From the NCBI GenBank assembly GCA_963753545.1, contig CAVWCQ010000008.1, positions 3,286,001-3,350,000 on the forward strand: a stretch of DNA of 64,000 nt. The letters run 5' to 3'. A program made the translations under genes and the position numbers. This DNA is from CAVWCQ01 sp963753545 (GTDB taxonomy: Bacteria > Chloroflexota > Anaerolineae > Aggregatilineales > Aggregatilineaceae). The notes beneath the pieces were generated by a model. The model was not told the origin of the DNA. It searched no databases and worked only from the letters and a program-made list of their open reading frames with translations. This document shows positions 37,692 through 47,267 of the stretch, piece by piece. Within the stretch, counting starts at the first letter, position 1. Each line of letters starts with the position of its first letter.

Positions 37692-37719
37692 ATGAGGGAA
37701 CAATTGGTTGTTCCCTCAT
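37692..37719. terminator. Bidirectional terminator at the end of the leftward operon
   Basis: ATGAGGGAACAA and TTGTTCCCTCAT form a perfect 12-bp stem with a four-base loop, flanked by A residues on one side and T residues on the other. It lies 26 bases beyond the stop of the last leftward gene. Confidence 0.88.
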
Positions 37720-37744
37720 TTTGGCTATCAGAATTGACCCGAAC

Positions 37745-38938
37745 CTAATATTTGATATCCACCGAGCACTTCTTGTTCGCGGACTCGACAATCGCATCGC
37801 AGATCACGGCATTGCGATAGCCATCCTCGAAGGTCGCGCCATAGGGGGCAACCGGCTTATTGTTGACGATGGCATCAAAGAAGTGATGGAACTGGTGAAC
37901 AAACGAGTGCTCCCAACCGATCATGTGACCGTGCGGCCACCAGTTGCTCCAATAGGGATGGTAGGCCTCGCTGATCAGAACGTTATGGAAGCCGCGTGTC
38001 TCCTTCGGATCTTCGCCCGCATAGAAGACTTCCAGTTCGTTCAGCCGTTCCAGGTTAAACTTAATCGATCCCTTCTCGCCGTTGATCTCTAACACTTCAT
38101 AATTCTTGTGGCCCTGGCAGAAGCGAGACGCTTCGAGCGTGCCCAGCGCGCCGTTGTCGAATTCAAACAGCGAGACAAACGCATCGTCCACATCGACTTT
38201 GCCTTTGCCCGATCCATCGGGAAGCGGGCGTTCTTCGATAAACGTCCGGGTCATCCCCATGACTCGCTTGGGTTCGCCCACCAGGAAGCGGGCCAGATCG
38301 ATGATATGCGCGCCGAGGTCGCCCAACGCGCCGCTGCCCGCAACCTTCTTATCCAGCCGCCAGACCTTGGGGAAGTTCGGATCAATGATCCATTCCTGCA
38401 AGTACATCGCGCGGAAATGGAAGATACGGCCCAGCGCGCCACTCTCGATCAGTTTGCGCGCCTGGACAATCGCCGGAACAAAACGATAGTTGAAAGAAAC
38501 CATGTGCTTGACGCCCGCTTTTTGTACGGCATCGAGCATACTCTTGGCCTCTTCCGCCGTGCGGGCCAGCGGTTTCTCACACAAAACATGCTTGCCCAGT
38601 TTTGCCGCCTCAATCGATGGCGCAGCGTGTGCATCGTTTGGACCGCCGTTGTCAAAAACCTGGACCGCTTCGTTTTGCAGCATCTCCCGCCAATCCGTGT
38701 AGGTGTTTTCATACCCATAGCGGCGGGCGGCCTCAATGGTTGCTTCCTTGTTGCGGCCTGCAATAGCGACCAGACGCGGGATGGCCACTGGCGGATACAT
38801 CATGTAGGGCAGTTTTTTATAGGCGTTGGAGTGGGCCTTACCCATAAAGGCATAACCCAGCATTCCAATCCCGATCTCCGGCGCTTCGCCTTGCGCTTTG
38901 GCACCTGCCATACTGGTGAAGCCGACTTCTTCTGGCAT
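37745..38938 (-). CDS. Gfo/Idh/MocA-family oxidoreductase
   Basis: A 397-residue NAD(P)-dependent sugar/polyol dehydrogenase. The N-terminal Rossmann fold has IGMLGYAFMGKAHSNAY, followed by HVLCEKPLARTAEEAK with the catalytic-type Lys of the EKP motif, and the C-terminal domain has GDLGAHIIDLARFL with conserved Asp/His. It is the last gene of a ten-gene operon. With a TIM-barrel epimerase upstream it forms one of two dehydrogenase-epimerase pairs, typical of inositol or 3-keto-sugar metabolism. Confidence 0.9.
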   Translation of the reverse strand: MPEEVGFTSMAGAKAQGEAPEIGIGMLGYAFMGKAHSNAYKKLPYMMYPPVAIPRLVAIAGRNKEATIEAARRYGYENTYTDWREMLQNEAVQVFDNGGPNDAHAAPSIEAAKLGKHVLCEKPLARTAEEAKSMLDAVQKAGVKHMVSFNYRFVPAIVQARKLIESGALGRIFHFRAMYLQEWIIDPNFPKVWRLDKKVAGSGALGDLGAHIIDLARFLVGEPKRVMGMTRTFIEERPLPDGSGKGKVDVDDAFVSLFEFDNGALGTLEASRFCQGHKNYEVLEINGEKGSIKFNLERLNELEVFYAGEDPKETRGFHNVLISEAYHPYWSNWWPHGHMIGWEHSFVHQFHHFFDAIVNNKPVAPYGATFEDGYRNAVICDAIVESANKKCSVDIKY

Positions 38939-38949
38939 TGTCTCCTCCC

Positions 38950-39951
38950 CTATTTCTCAGCAAACGCCGCGTCAAAGGCGACATTGGAAGGCGTGAAATC
39001 GGTCCGTTTCACGAATTCAACCGCTTCACGTGCGCCGTGTTCGCGTTCCATGCCACTGTCTTCCCACTCAACCGAGAGCGGGCCCGTATAGCCAACGCGG
39101 TTCAGGGCACGGACAATGCCTTCCAGATCGACATCGCCATGACCGGGCGAGACAAAGTCCCAGCCGCGACGATGATCGCCAAACTGGAGATGAGAGCCAA
39201 GGATTGAGTTCCGTCCGGTCAGCTTGACCTTCGAGTCCTTCACATGGACGTGGAATATCCGATCCGGGAAGGCATCGATGAACTCGACTGGATTGAGGAA
39301 CTGGTGTATGAAGTGGCTGGGGTCAAAATTGAAGCCGAATGCCTTGCGGTGTTTTAAGGCTTCCAACGTCTTTTCCGCCGTGAAAATATCATAGGCAATT
39401 TCGGTTGGATGGGCTTCGAGGCCATACCGAACCCCTACCTGATCAAAAACGTCAAGAATAGGGTTCCACCGATCCGCAAATTCGCGATATCCAGCTTCGA
39501 TCATGTCCAGGGATGTCGGCGGGAAGAAGTAGAGCATATGCCACACCGGGCTGCCCGTAAAGCCATTCACCACATTCACGCCCAGCGCTTTCGCGGCACG
39601 CGCCGTATTCTTGATTTCCTCGGCGCAGCGCTGTTTGACACCTTCGGGCTTGCCGTCGCCCCAGAGACGATCTGGCAAGACGGAGCGATGACGCTGATCA
39701 ATGTACGCATCGGCAACACATTGGCCGACCAGGTGAGTGCTGATGGCAAAAACTTTGAGACCGCACTTCTCAAGAATATCCTTGCGGCCCTGAATGTACT
39801 TGTCGCTTTCAAGGGCCTTATCCACTTCAAAGTGATCGCCCCAGCAAGCAAGCTCAAGCCCATCGTACCCGAAGCTAGCTGCCTTTTCGGCCAGGGCCTT
39901 CAGCGTTAAATCAGCCCATTGTCCCGTAAAAAGAGTTACTGGCCTTGCCAT
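38950..39951 (-). CDS. Sugar phosphate isomerase/epimerase-like TIM barrel
   Basis: A 333-residue AP-endonuclease-2/xylose-isomerase-like TIM-barrel protein. Metal-site signatures include YGLEAHPTEIAYD, FNFDPSHFIHQ, FHVHVKDSKV and SVEWEDSGMERE. Relatives epimerise or isomerise keto sugars, or hydrolyse 3-keto-glycosides. It lies 11 bases upstream of the Gfo/Idh gene and is probably translated together with it. Confidence 0.85.
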   Translation of the reverse strand: MARPVTLFTGQWADLTLKALAEKAASFGYDGLELACWGDHFEVDKALESDKYIQGRKDILEKCGLKVFAISTHLVGQCVADAYIDQRHRSVLPDRLWGDGKPEGVKQRCAEEIKNTARAAKALGVNVVNGFTGSPVWHMLYFFPPTSLDMIEAGYREFADRWNPILDVFDQVGVRYGLEAHPTEIAYDIFTAEKTLEALKHRKAFGFNFDPSHFIHQFLNPVEFIDAFPDRIFHVHVKDSKVKLTGRNSILGSHLQFGDHRRGWDFVSPGHGDVDLEGIVRALNRVGYTGPLSVEWEDSGMEREHGAREAVEFVKRTDFTPSNVAFDAAFAEK

Positions 39952-40003
39952 AAGTTCATTCCTTTCCTGAGTGCCTGTCCTGAGTGCCTGACCAACAAAC
40001 GAT

Positions 40004-40753
40004 CTAATGTCCTTGCGATGCGACAGCCGGTTGGGATAACGTCACCGCCTGTGGGGCGCTCCGAGCCAGAGCCACCGCCGCAATTTCCCGCGCAAACACA
40101 TAACCAATTCCACCCACCATCGCGCCAACCAAAATGAACACAGGCAGCATCGTGCGGTGGTTGTCTTCCTTCTCCGCTTTCAGCACGTCGCCTTTTTCCT
40201 TGCCCTCATACAGCTTGGACCACAGGGTTGGATTAATGCCATAGGGTGGAGTGGGCCTGGTGGCGTTGTCCAATGCCAGGGTAACGGGAGCCGCAAGCAG
40301 GATAGCAACCACCAATCCGACCACATGTGCCCGAACGTCCAGGGGCGGCAGGGCAGTTTTGTCCAGCCGGGGCACAATGTGGCTCCACATCGTAAAGCCC
40401 AATGCCGAAAAAAGCAGCAGCAGAAAGCCATACTCATAACCGAGCGCCTGCCAGGGCTGAAACAAGCCGACCACGCCCAGCAAAATGCCCAGGATGATGA
40501 TCATCTCAATCGGACGGTGGACGCGGTGTGGAATGCGACCATTCAAGATCGTTGCGGCGATCGCGATCAGGCAGATGAACACCAGCAGAATGGCAACAAA
40601 CCGCGCGACTATGGGAAGGGCCTTCACCAGCACGTCATCCTGCCGGCTTTGGGGCAACCCTTCGGCGTATGCCTGAAAGGCAAACCCAAACACCAGAAAA
40701 GCCGCTATCGCGATGGCAAATCCGATCAGAATCTTCGTGATTTTTTGTTTCAT
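40004..40753 (-). CDS. Unrecognised polytopic membrane protein
   Basis: A 249-residue protein with about six hydrophobic segments (near 8-30, 48-68, 83-101, 106-124, 144-162 and 205-225) and a soluble loop at about 165-200 containing PPYGINPTLWSKLYEGKEKGD. I do not recognise the family. It lies between the two dehydrogenase-epimerase pairs of the operon, so a transport, sensing or redox-anchoring role for that pathway is possible. Confidence 0.7.
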   Translation of the reverse strand: MKQKITKILIGFAIAIAAFLVFGFAFQAYAEGLPQSRQDDVLVKALPIVARFVAILLVFICLIAIAATILNGRIPHRVHRPIEMIIILGILLGVVGLFQPWQALGYEYGFLLLLFSALGFTMWSHIVPRLDKTALPPLDVRAHVVGLVVAILLAAPVTLALDNATRPTPPYGINPTLWSKLYEGKEKGDVLKAEKEDNHRTMLPVFILVGAMVGGIGYVFAREIAAVALARSAPQAVTLSQPAVASQGH

Positions 40754-40779
40754 GATGCACCCTCGTCCACCGACAATCC

Positions 40780-41889
40780 CTACGACAGAGTAAAATCAGG
40801 CAGCGCAATGTGTTTGCCACCCTGAAGCGCTGATTCGTGCGCCAGGATGCCTACGCAGGTCCAGTTAGCGGCCTGCTGAGCGTTCGGGAAAGGTTCGCGA
40901 TCCTCGATGATGCTCGTAATGAACTCGTGGGCAAGATGAGGATGCGATCCGCCGTGCCCGCTGCCCTGGATGAACGACAGATGCTGCTTTTCGCCACCAT
41001 ACACGCCGCCCATCGTGAACTTTTGGAGCGGTTCCGGCAGCAGGTGAGCGTAATCGAGCACATCAACGTGACGCACCTTTTCACCGATGTGAACTACGGG
41101 CGCAGTATGTTCGATTAGCGGCCATTCGTACGACATCTTGCTGCCGTAAACGTCGAAGCTTTCGCGGTACTGACGGGCTGTGTTGAACAGAGAACGCATC
41201 ACTTCCGCAACGATATCCGAGTTATGCAGCTTGATATGCGCTGTTTCGATGGCGAATGGCGAGTTGTACTTGGGGATCAGGTATTCCTGGATACACCCAG
41301 AGCCAAAGCAGGAGACGTATTCCGCATCTTTTCCGGCGAGGGCGAGGCACGGGCTGACGACGTAAGTCGCGTAGTGCATGGGCGGCAGCCCTTCCCAGTA
41401 GCCCGGCCAGCCCAGCATTTCCTGCTGATGCGTCGCGCGCATATACTGGATGCGGCCCAATTTGCCGGTCGTGTACAGTTCTTTGACGAACAGGAATTCG
41501 CGGGAATAGATGACCGTTTCGGCCATCATATACTTCTTGCCGGACGCCTTCTGCGCCTCGACGATCTCACGGCACTCATCAACTGTAGTGCCCATAGGAA
41601 CGGTGCTACAGACATGTTTCCCGGCTCTCAGCGCGGCGACGCTCATTTTAGCGTGTTCGTGGATTGGCGTGTTGATATGGACCGCATCCACTTTCGGATC
41701 TTCGAGCAGCTTATAAAAATCCGTGTAGCGCTTCTCCACGCCAAAAGCATCGCCAACTTCGTTCAGCTTATCTTCCCGCCGCTGGCAAATGGCGTACATA
41801 TTGGCATGAGGATGCGCCTGGTAGAGGGGGATAAACTCCGCACCAAACCCCAAGCCGATAATCGCCACATTCACTTTTTTCTGGCTCAT
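40780..41889 (-). CDS. Gfo/Idh/MocA-family oxidoreductase
   Basis: A 369-residue dehydrogenase, the second of this family in the operon. The Rossmann start is NVAIIGLGFGAEFIPLYQ, followed by HINTPIHEHAKMSVAALRAG. In place of the usual EKP it reads KHVCSTVPMGTT, so the catalytic Lys motif is altered; a different substrate or a non-dehydrogenase role is possible. It lies 9 bases downstream of the first epimerase gene. Confidence 0.85.
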   Translation of the reverse strand: MSQKKVNVAIIGLGFGAEFIPLYQAHPHANMYAICQRREDKLNEVGDAFGVEKRYTDFYKLLEDPKVDAVHINTPIHEHAKMSVAALRAGKHVCSTVPMGTTVDECREIVEAQKASGKKYMMAETVIYSREFLFVKELYTTGKLGRIQYMRATHQQEMLGWPGYWEGLPPMHYATYVVSPCLALAGKDAEYVSCFGSGCIQEYLIPKYNSPFAIETAHIKLHNSDIVAEVMRSLFNTARQYRESFDVYGSKMSYEWPLIEHTAPVVHIGEKVRHVDVLDYAHLLPEPLQKFTMGGVYGGEKQHLSFIQGSGHGGSHPHLAHEFITSIIEDREPFPNAQQAANWTCVGILAHESALQGGKHIALPDFTLS

Positions 41890-41898
41890 AAATCCTCC

Positions 41899-42729
41899 CT
41901 AGCCGATTTTCTTCTGCAAAAAGACCAGGCCGTCTTTCGCCAGATCGTCCTGCGACACAGCCAGAGGCCGCCAGATCGCCGCCGCGCGGGCGATGCTCTT
42001 CACCTTGCTGGTGAAGGACTCGATAATCGCCGGGCCATCGTAATGAATATCTTTCAGAGCCTGTGCGACATCATCCCACGGCACATGGCCAGAGCCGGGC
42101 GCACCGCGATCATTTTCGTTGGCGTGCAGGTGATGCAGGTGCTTGCCAACCAGCCGGATCGCGTCACCCAGGTGCTGTTCCTCGATGTTCATGTGGAATG
42201 TATCGAGCATAATCTGGCAGGAAGGATGATCGACGCGCTCCACTACTTCAAGCACCTGCGAAGCCAGATTAATGAAACTCGTCTCGAAGCGGTTCAGCGG
42301 TTCAATGCACAGCACCGCGCCTTTATCTCCGGCATACTTTGACAGCGCTTTCAGTTGAGCAACCAGGACATCGAGATCTTTGGCGCGCTCGTCCGGCGTC
42401 TGCTGCCAGACACGCCCTACTGCCGAATAGAGCGGGCCAACGACGTGCGTGCCGCCCATCGTCGTGACGGCATCGACACAATGGTGGAGGTAAGCCATTC
42501 CATTGTCGCGGATGGCTTTGTCGGGGTGGATCAGGTCGCGGTCCTCGCCCATCGCCGCGCACACGCTGACACCCAGGCCGTTATCTTTCAGCACGCCAGC
42601 GGCACGTTTGTAGTCGATATCCGACAGGCCTTCCAGGGGCACTTCGAACCAATCGAAGCCCAGCCTTTTGACATGTGGGGCCAGCCGGACCACCTCGTCA
42701 GTGGTCAGCGGCGCGACCCAGATACCCAC
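41899..42729 (-). CDS. Sugar phosphate isomerase/epimerase-like TIM barrel
   Basis: A 276-residue protein related to D-psicose/tagatose 3-epimerases. Motifs include VLCIEPLNRFETSFIN, IMLDTFHMNIEE, HLHANENDRGAPGSGH and AIIESF, which carry the Glu/Asp/His metal ligands. The enzyme would epimerise a keto sugar in the cytoplasm. It follows the transporter ATPase genes in the operon. Confidence 0.87.
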   Translation of the reverse strand: MGIWVAPLTTDEVVRLAPHVKRLGFDWFEVPLEGLSDIDYKRAAGVLKDNGLGVSVCAAMGEDRDLIHPDKAIRDNGMAYLHHCVDAVTTMGGTHVVGPLYSAVGRVWQQTPDERAKDLDVLVAQLKALSKYAGDKGAVLCIEPLNRFETSFINLASQVLEVVERVDHPSCQIMLDTFHMNIEEQHLGDAIRLVGKHLHHLHANENDRGAPGSGHVPWDDVAQALKDIHYDGPAIIESFTSKVKSIARAAAIWRPLAVSQDDLAKDGLVFLQKKIG

Positions 42730-42768
42730 GTATTTGCTCCAAATCTCATCTTTTTCTCTCCTAAGTGT

Positions 42769-43827
42769 TTATCCGATACGGGTACCGTCTGGCGCAAAAT
42801 AATGCAGTCGTTCTCTGGCAATACTAAACCGGACATCTTCCCCAACCCGCAGAGACGTGATGCCCGGAACGATGCTGAGCAGAGTTTGTTCGCCGCTCTT
42901 GACGTGAATAACCGTTTCCACACCCAGAGGCTCGGTGAGCGCAATCTGGCCCACAAATTCCCCATCAGCACTCAGCCGGACATCTTCGGGCCGGATGCCC
43001 AACAGGAAGTCGGTGGGGATTTGCTCCTCAGCGGGCACTGGCGTACTGATCGTGCTGTCTTTGATCAGAAGGGTGCCGTTCTCGCGGCAGGCGTCAAACA
43101 GGTTGATGCGCGGCGTGCCGACTAACTGGGCGACAAAGGTTGTCGCGGGGCGATCATAAATATCATCTGGCGTGCCCATCTGGATGATCTGACCGTGATT
43201 TAAGACAGCGATCCGGTCCGCCATGGTCAGCGCTTCGATTTGATCATGTGTTACAAACAAAGTCGTGCTGTTCTGCGTCTTTTGCACGTGTTTCAGTTCG
43301 ACGCGCAGCGCCTCGCGCAGTTTCGCGTCCAGGTTAGAAAGCGGCTCGTCCATCAAAAAGGCACGAGGGTTGCGGACAATCGCCCGCCCAACCGAGACTC
43401 GCTGCATTTCGCCGCCGGACAATTTGGCGGTTTTACGTTCCAGCAGATGGGTGATGCGCAGCTTTTCCGCAGTTTCAGAAATACGCTTCTTGATCTCGGA
43501 TTCAGGCGTCCGGCGCAGTGGGGATCGCAAGGGGAAAGCGAGATTGTCATAGACAGACATATTGGGATAAAGCGAATACTGTTGGAAAACAAAGGCGATA
43601 TCCCGGTCAGCAGGGGTAAAGGTGTTCACAATCACCCCATCAAACAAGATATTCCCGGTATCCTGCCGTTCCAACCCGGCAATGACTCGCAGCGAGGTTG
43701 TCTTACCAGCCCCTGTTGGCCCTAACAGGACAAAAAATTCGCCATCCTTGATGTCGAAGGAGATATCTTGCAGGGCCGCTACTTCGTTAAAATGCTTGGT
43801 GATATGGTCTAAAACAATGCTGCTCAT
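42769..43827 (-). CDS. Sugar ABC transporter ATPase (MalK/UgpC type), second copy
   Basis: A 352-residue CUT1 ATPase with Walker A GPTGAGKTT, signature LSGGEMQRVSVGRA, Walker B AFLMDEPLSNLDAKLR and a C-terminal TOBE regulatory domain (GIRPEDVRLSADGEFVG). Its start overlaps the stop of the other ATPase gene. Two non-identical ATPases in one operon may form a heterodimer, or one may serve the permeases of the other operons, which lack ATPases. Confidence 0.92.
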   Translation of the reverse strand: MSSIVLDHITKHFNEVAALQDISFDIKDGEFFVLLGPTGAGKTTSLRVIAGLERQDTGNILFDGVIVNTFTPADRDIAFVFQQYSLYPNMSVYDNLAFPLRSPLRRTPESEIKKRISETAEKLRITHLLERKTAKLSGGEMQRVSVGRAIVRNPRAFLMDEPLSNLDAKLREALRVELKHVQKTQNSTTLFVTHDQIEALTMADRIAVLNHGQIIQMGTPDDIYDRPATTFVAQLVGTPRINLFDACRENGTLLIKDSTISTPVPAEEQIPTDFLLGIRPEDVRLSADGEFVGQIALTEPLGVETVIHVKSGEQTLLSIVPGITSLRVGEDVRFSIARERLHYFAPDGTRIG

Positions 43828-44915
43828 GAGTGCACCTCGCGGACGATAGCCTGCTCGGTTTCGGGATGGAAGAAGCGAACCATCGCCGGGTCCAGATCAA
43901 AGCGGACCTGAGTATCGATAGGGTGTTTGATTTCGCGGCTGACGCGGGCATGAACAATCGTGTCGCCATTCAGGTTGAGGTGCAGCATATTGTAACTGCC
44001 GTGGAGGTCCACCGCGTATACTTTACCGCAGAGCGCCCCCTCCCCGTTGACGTGCACTGCTTCGGGCCGGAAGCCGACAATTACTTCACCATCTCCAACT
44101 CCTTCACACACCGCAGGGCACCATTCCTCGGGAATCGGGTAGTGATTGTCCCCCACCAGATGAAGTTTTTGATCCGACACGTGGCCTTGCACCAAATTCA
44201 TGCCAGGGCTGCCAATAAAGCGGGCGACAAACAGATTGACCGGGTTATGGTAGACTTCGCCGGGCGTACCGACTTGCTGCACAATGGCATTGGACATGAC
44301 GACAATGCGGTCGCCCATCGCCATTGCTTCGATCTGATCGTGCGTCACGTAAACCGATGTGGCGTGCTGATCAATGTGCAAACGCTTGATCTCGGCACGC
44401 ATTGATTCGCGGAACTCCGCATCCAGCGCGCCAAGCGGCTCGTCCATCAAAAACGCGGCGGGGCGTCGAACAAGCGCGCGGGCCAGAGCAACACGCTGCT
44501 GATCGCCGCCACTCAACGCACCAGGAGCGGCACTTAAGATATGTTCAATGCGCAGCAGCTGCGCCACTTCGGCTACCCGTTGTTTGATCACCGCCTTGGA
44601 TTCCCCCTGCGCTTGCAGGGGAAAGGCAATATTGTCGTGAACTGTCATGTGGGAATAGAGCGCGAAAAACTGGAATACAAAGGCGATATCCCGTTCGCTA
44701 GGGTGTGCCCAGGTCACATCCCGCCCGTTGAGCCGGATTGTCCCACTCGTGACTGCCTCCAGGCCGGAGATCATGCGCAGGGTCGTCGTCTTGCCACAGC
44801 CTGACGGACCGAGCAACACGATGAATTCCCCGTCCTGAATGGTCAGGTTCATCGGTCTTACGGCGTGGAATTCGCCAAATTTCTTTTCGACTTGGATTAG
44901 TTCAATAGTCGCCAT
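43824..44915 (-). CDS. Sugar ABC transporter ATPase (MalK/UgpC type), first copy
   Basis: A 363-residue CUT1 ATPase with Walker A GPSGCGKTT, signature LSGGDQQRVALARA, Walker B AFLMDEPLGALDAEFR and TOBE-type C-terminus (GFRPEAVHVNGEGALCG). The ATG at 44915 gives the typical N-terminus MATIELIQVEKKFGEFHAV; the frame is open upstream but would overlap the permease gene. It lies 7 bases after the permease stop. Confidence 0.92.
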   Translation of the reverse strand: MATIELIQVEKKFGEFHAVRPMNLTIQDGEFIVLLGPSGCGKTTTLRMISGLEAVTSGTIRLNGRDVTWAHPSERDIAFVFQFFALYSHMTVHDNIAFPLQAQGESKAVIKQRVAEVAQLLRIEHILSAAPGALSGGDQQRVALARALVRRPAAFLMDEPLGALDAEFRESMRAEIKRLHIDQHATSVYVTHDQIEAMAMGDRIVVMSNAIVQQVGTPGEVYHNPVNLFVARFIGSPGMNLVQGHVSDQKLHLVGDNHYPIPEEWCPAVCEGVGDGEVIVGFRPEAVHVNGEGALCGKVYAVDLHGSYNMLHLNLNGDTIVHARVSREIKHPIDTQVRFDLDPAMVRFFHPETEQAIVREVHS

Positions 44916-44922
44916 AACATCC

Positions 44923-46254
44923 CTAGCCCTTGCGAATCGCGCCGAAGGTGACGCCGCGCAGCAGATACTTCCGCAACGCAAACGTGACAATGACCACCGG
45001 GATCAGGAAGGCCAGCGATCCCGCTGCGATAGACGCCCACTCGATACCGCCTGTGCCTAACATGGATGGGATGCTTGGCGGAGCGGTACGCGCCCGGTCT
45101 GCGGTCAGCATCAGCGCGAAAGCATATTCGTTCCAGGCGAAGATAAAACAGAAGACGGTCGTAGCCGCGATGCCTGTTAATGCCTGCGGGATCACAATCT
45201 TGCGAAAGGCTTGCAGGCGAGTGTACCCATCAACCAGCGCCGCTTCTTCGTACTCGCGGGGGATTTCATCGATGAATCCCTTGAGGAGCCAGACCGAAAA
45301 GGACAGATTAAACACGGTATACAGGATAATCAGACCGGCATGCGTGTCCGATAAACCGACTTCCCGGTACATCAGAAAGATTGGAATAGTCACAACAACA
45401 GGCGGCAGCATGCGCGTGCTCAGGATGAAAAACAGCAGGTCGCCTTCTCCGGGAATTTTAAAACGGCTGAAAGCATAGGCTGCCAATACACCGAGCACAA
45501 CGGAAGCAATCGTTGAGATCGAAGCGATGATCAGGGAATTTCGAAGCTGCTTGAGATAATCACTTTGGCCGATAATCGCCTGTCCACGTTTCAACGCAAC
45601 CCGATCCGCCCAGTTCAAATCGTGTGTCTTTTCAAACGTTGCCAGCTCGGAATCCTGAAGCTGGCGACGTTTGGTCAGCAGGTTAACAAACCCTTCCATA
45701 GTGGGGTCAAAAATCGCTTTGGGTGGCGAAGCGACGGCATCTGCGCGCGATTTAAAAGCGGTCATGCCCATCCAGGCCACCGGAATTAACATCAGGAAGG
45801 CCAGCCCGACGATGAACACCACACGAATAGCTTGCATCGCCTGCCAGCGCGGGTTGACTTTATCAACTCGAGTAGAGTAGTTGGTTGGCAGGTTTGGATC
45901 TCCGGCTGCCTGATCCAGCCGATCTGCGACCGTTTGCCGCGCTCCCATAGGAATGAGAGACCAAAATCCGATGAGAGTCAGAATACTGGCAGCACCAGCC
46001 AGAATGATGCCAGCAAGCAGGCCAATTACGCGCAGACCGCCAAAGATATCGAGCGGCCAGTAGGCGAAAATGAGCAGAAACTCGACACCTATGAGTGCTC
46101 CTATAATTACGCCGATGGCGGCCCCCAAAACAGGGTATTGGCGCTTGCTGCGAAAGATAATCCAGTTTGTGCTGATCCCGACAAATATCCACAGCACAAG
46201 GAAGAAGAAGCCCCAGAATTCAGGAAGGCCCTTATCTACCAGAAAGTTGATCAC
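44923..46254 (-). CDS. Carbohydrate ABC transporter permease with N-terminal extension (MalG type)
   Basis: A 443-residue permease, about 150 residues longer than usual. The first 130 or so residues contain three extra membrane segments (near 12-31, 41-66 and 75-100) followed by a soluble linker. The MalG-like core follows, with a longer loop after its first helix and the EAA motif EYEEAALVDGYTRLQAFRKI. The extra helices have no obvious homologue that I know. It is the second of two permeases in the operon. Confidence 0.88.
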   Translation of the reverse strand: MINFLVDKGLPEFWGFFFLVLWIFVGISTNWIIFRSKRQYPVLGAAIGVIIGALIGVEFLLIFAYWPLDIFGGLRVIGLLAGIILAGAASILTLIGFWSLIPMGARQTVADRLDQAAGDPNLPTNYSTRVDKVNPRWQAMQAIRVVFIVGLAFLMLIPVAWMGMTAFKSRADAVASPPKAIFDPTMEGFVNLLTKRRQLQDSELATFEKTHDLNWADRVALKRGQAIIGQSDYLKQLRNSLIIASISTIASVVLGVLAAYAFSRFKIPGEGDLLFFILSTRMLPPVVVTIPIFLMYREVGLSDTHAGLIILYTVFNLSFSVWLLKGFIDEIPREYEEAALVDGYTRLQAFRKIVIPQALTGIAATTVFCFIFAWNEYAFALMLTADRARTAPPSIPSMLGTGGIEWASIAAGSLAFLIPVVIVTFALRKYLLRGVTFGAIRKG

Positions 46255-46257
46255 GGC

Positions 46258-47196
46258 CTACCCCTTTCTAATGCGGTTGAGTGTCATGATATACAGGTTG
46301 CTGATCGCGATGATGATTACCAGTACGATATAGGCCAGCGCGCTCGACATCCCTGTGTTAAAGTTCTCTTTAAACGCCTCGCTGTAGAGGGCTACCGACA
46401 CGGTTTCTGTCGCATCGCCAGGAGCGCCGCCAGTTAAACCCATCACCAGGTCAAAGGCTTTTAAGGCTTCAATCGTTCGGAACAAGACAGCTACCAACAT
46501 CAGCGGGGCAACCTGTGGGAGGGTGATGCGCCGGAATTGGAACCATGCACTGGCCCGGTCAATCGCCGCCGCTTCATAAAGATAATCGGGGATGGCGCTC
46601 AGGCCGGAAAGACACAGCAGCATGACAAACGGCATCCACATCCACACATCGACAATGACAATCGCCCACAAGGCCAGATTCTTATCCGCGAGCCACTGCG
46701 CACCGCCTTCCGCGTTGGTGTAGATCAGATAGTTAAAAATACCTTTGGAAGGGTCGAAAATCAGTTTCCAGAACAGCCCCACAACTACTGGCGAAAGCAT
46801 CATGGGGATGAGCATTAGCGTTGTAATCAATCCTCCGCCCCGGAATTTCTCGCGCAGCAGCATCGCCAGAGCAAACCCAAGAATAAGTTGGATGCTGACT
46901 GAGAGCAGTGCATAGCGTCCGGTCACGGAGAAGTTATGCCAAAAAGTAGCGTCCGTCAGAATGGTGCGATAGTTCTCAAAGCCCACCCATTCTGGTGGCG
47001 CTTTTGCAATTGCTGAGTACTTTGTAAAGCTGAGGTAGAGACTGTAAAAAAGCGGAAATATATTAATCACAATCAACAGGATCAGAGTCGGAACGATAAA
47101 TAGATTAGCAATCGTCCTGTCGCCGACCTGACGCCGCCGGATCTGCCCCTGCTTTGGGAAGGGGCCACTTAGGCGTTTCGCATTAACCTGGGCCAT
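46258..47196 (-). CDS. Carbohydrate ABC transporter permease (MalF/UgpA type)
   Basis: A 312-residue permease with six predicted helices. The first follows the basic segment RRRQVGDRT, and the EAA loop reads YLYEAAAIDRASAWFQFRRI. The ATG at 47196 (MAQVNAKR) is chosen over an upstream in-frame ATG because it avoids running into the intercistronic hairpin. It lies 3 bases upstream of the second permease gene. Confidence 0.9.
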   Translation of the reverse strand: MAQVNAKRLSGPFPKQGQIRRRQVGDRTIANLFIVPTLILLIVINIFPLFYSLYLSFTKYSAIAKAPPEWVGFENYRTILTDATFWHNFSVTGRYALLSVSIQLILGFALAMLLREKFRGGGLITTLMLIPMMLSPVVVGLFWKLIFDPSKGIFNYLIYTNAEGGAQWLADKNLALWAIVIVDVWMWMPFVMLLCLSGLSAIPDYLYEAAAIDRASAWFQFRRITLPQVAPLMLVAVLFRTIEALKAFDLVMGLTGGAPGDATETVSVALYSEAFKENFNTGMSSALAYIVLVIIIAISNLYIMTLNRIRKG

Positions 47197-47216
47197 GTTT
47201 ACCTCGACAATTGTCT

Positions 47217-47247
47217 CTTGGGGAGCAGAGACTTGCTGCCCCCCAAG
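47217..47247 (-). terminator. Intercistronic hairpin after the binding-protein gene
   Basis: CTTGGGGAGCAG pairs with CTGCCCCCCAAG with one mismatch around a seven-base loop, in the gap between the binding-protein and first permease genes. There is no T run; it is likely a transcript-stabilising structure. Confidence 0.6.
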
Positions 47248-47267
47248 ATGTGTATGCAACGAAACGC

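Noticed and set aside
37395..37748. A 117-codon open frame inside repeat copy B
   Set aside because: The sequence is repeat-derived with low complexity, and the corresponding frame is not kept in copies A and C.
38108..39091. A 327-codon plus-strand open frame across the dehydrogenase and epimerase genes
   Set aside because: It crosses two well-supported minus-strand genes and resembles no protein family.
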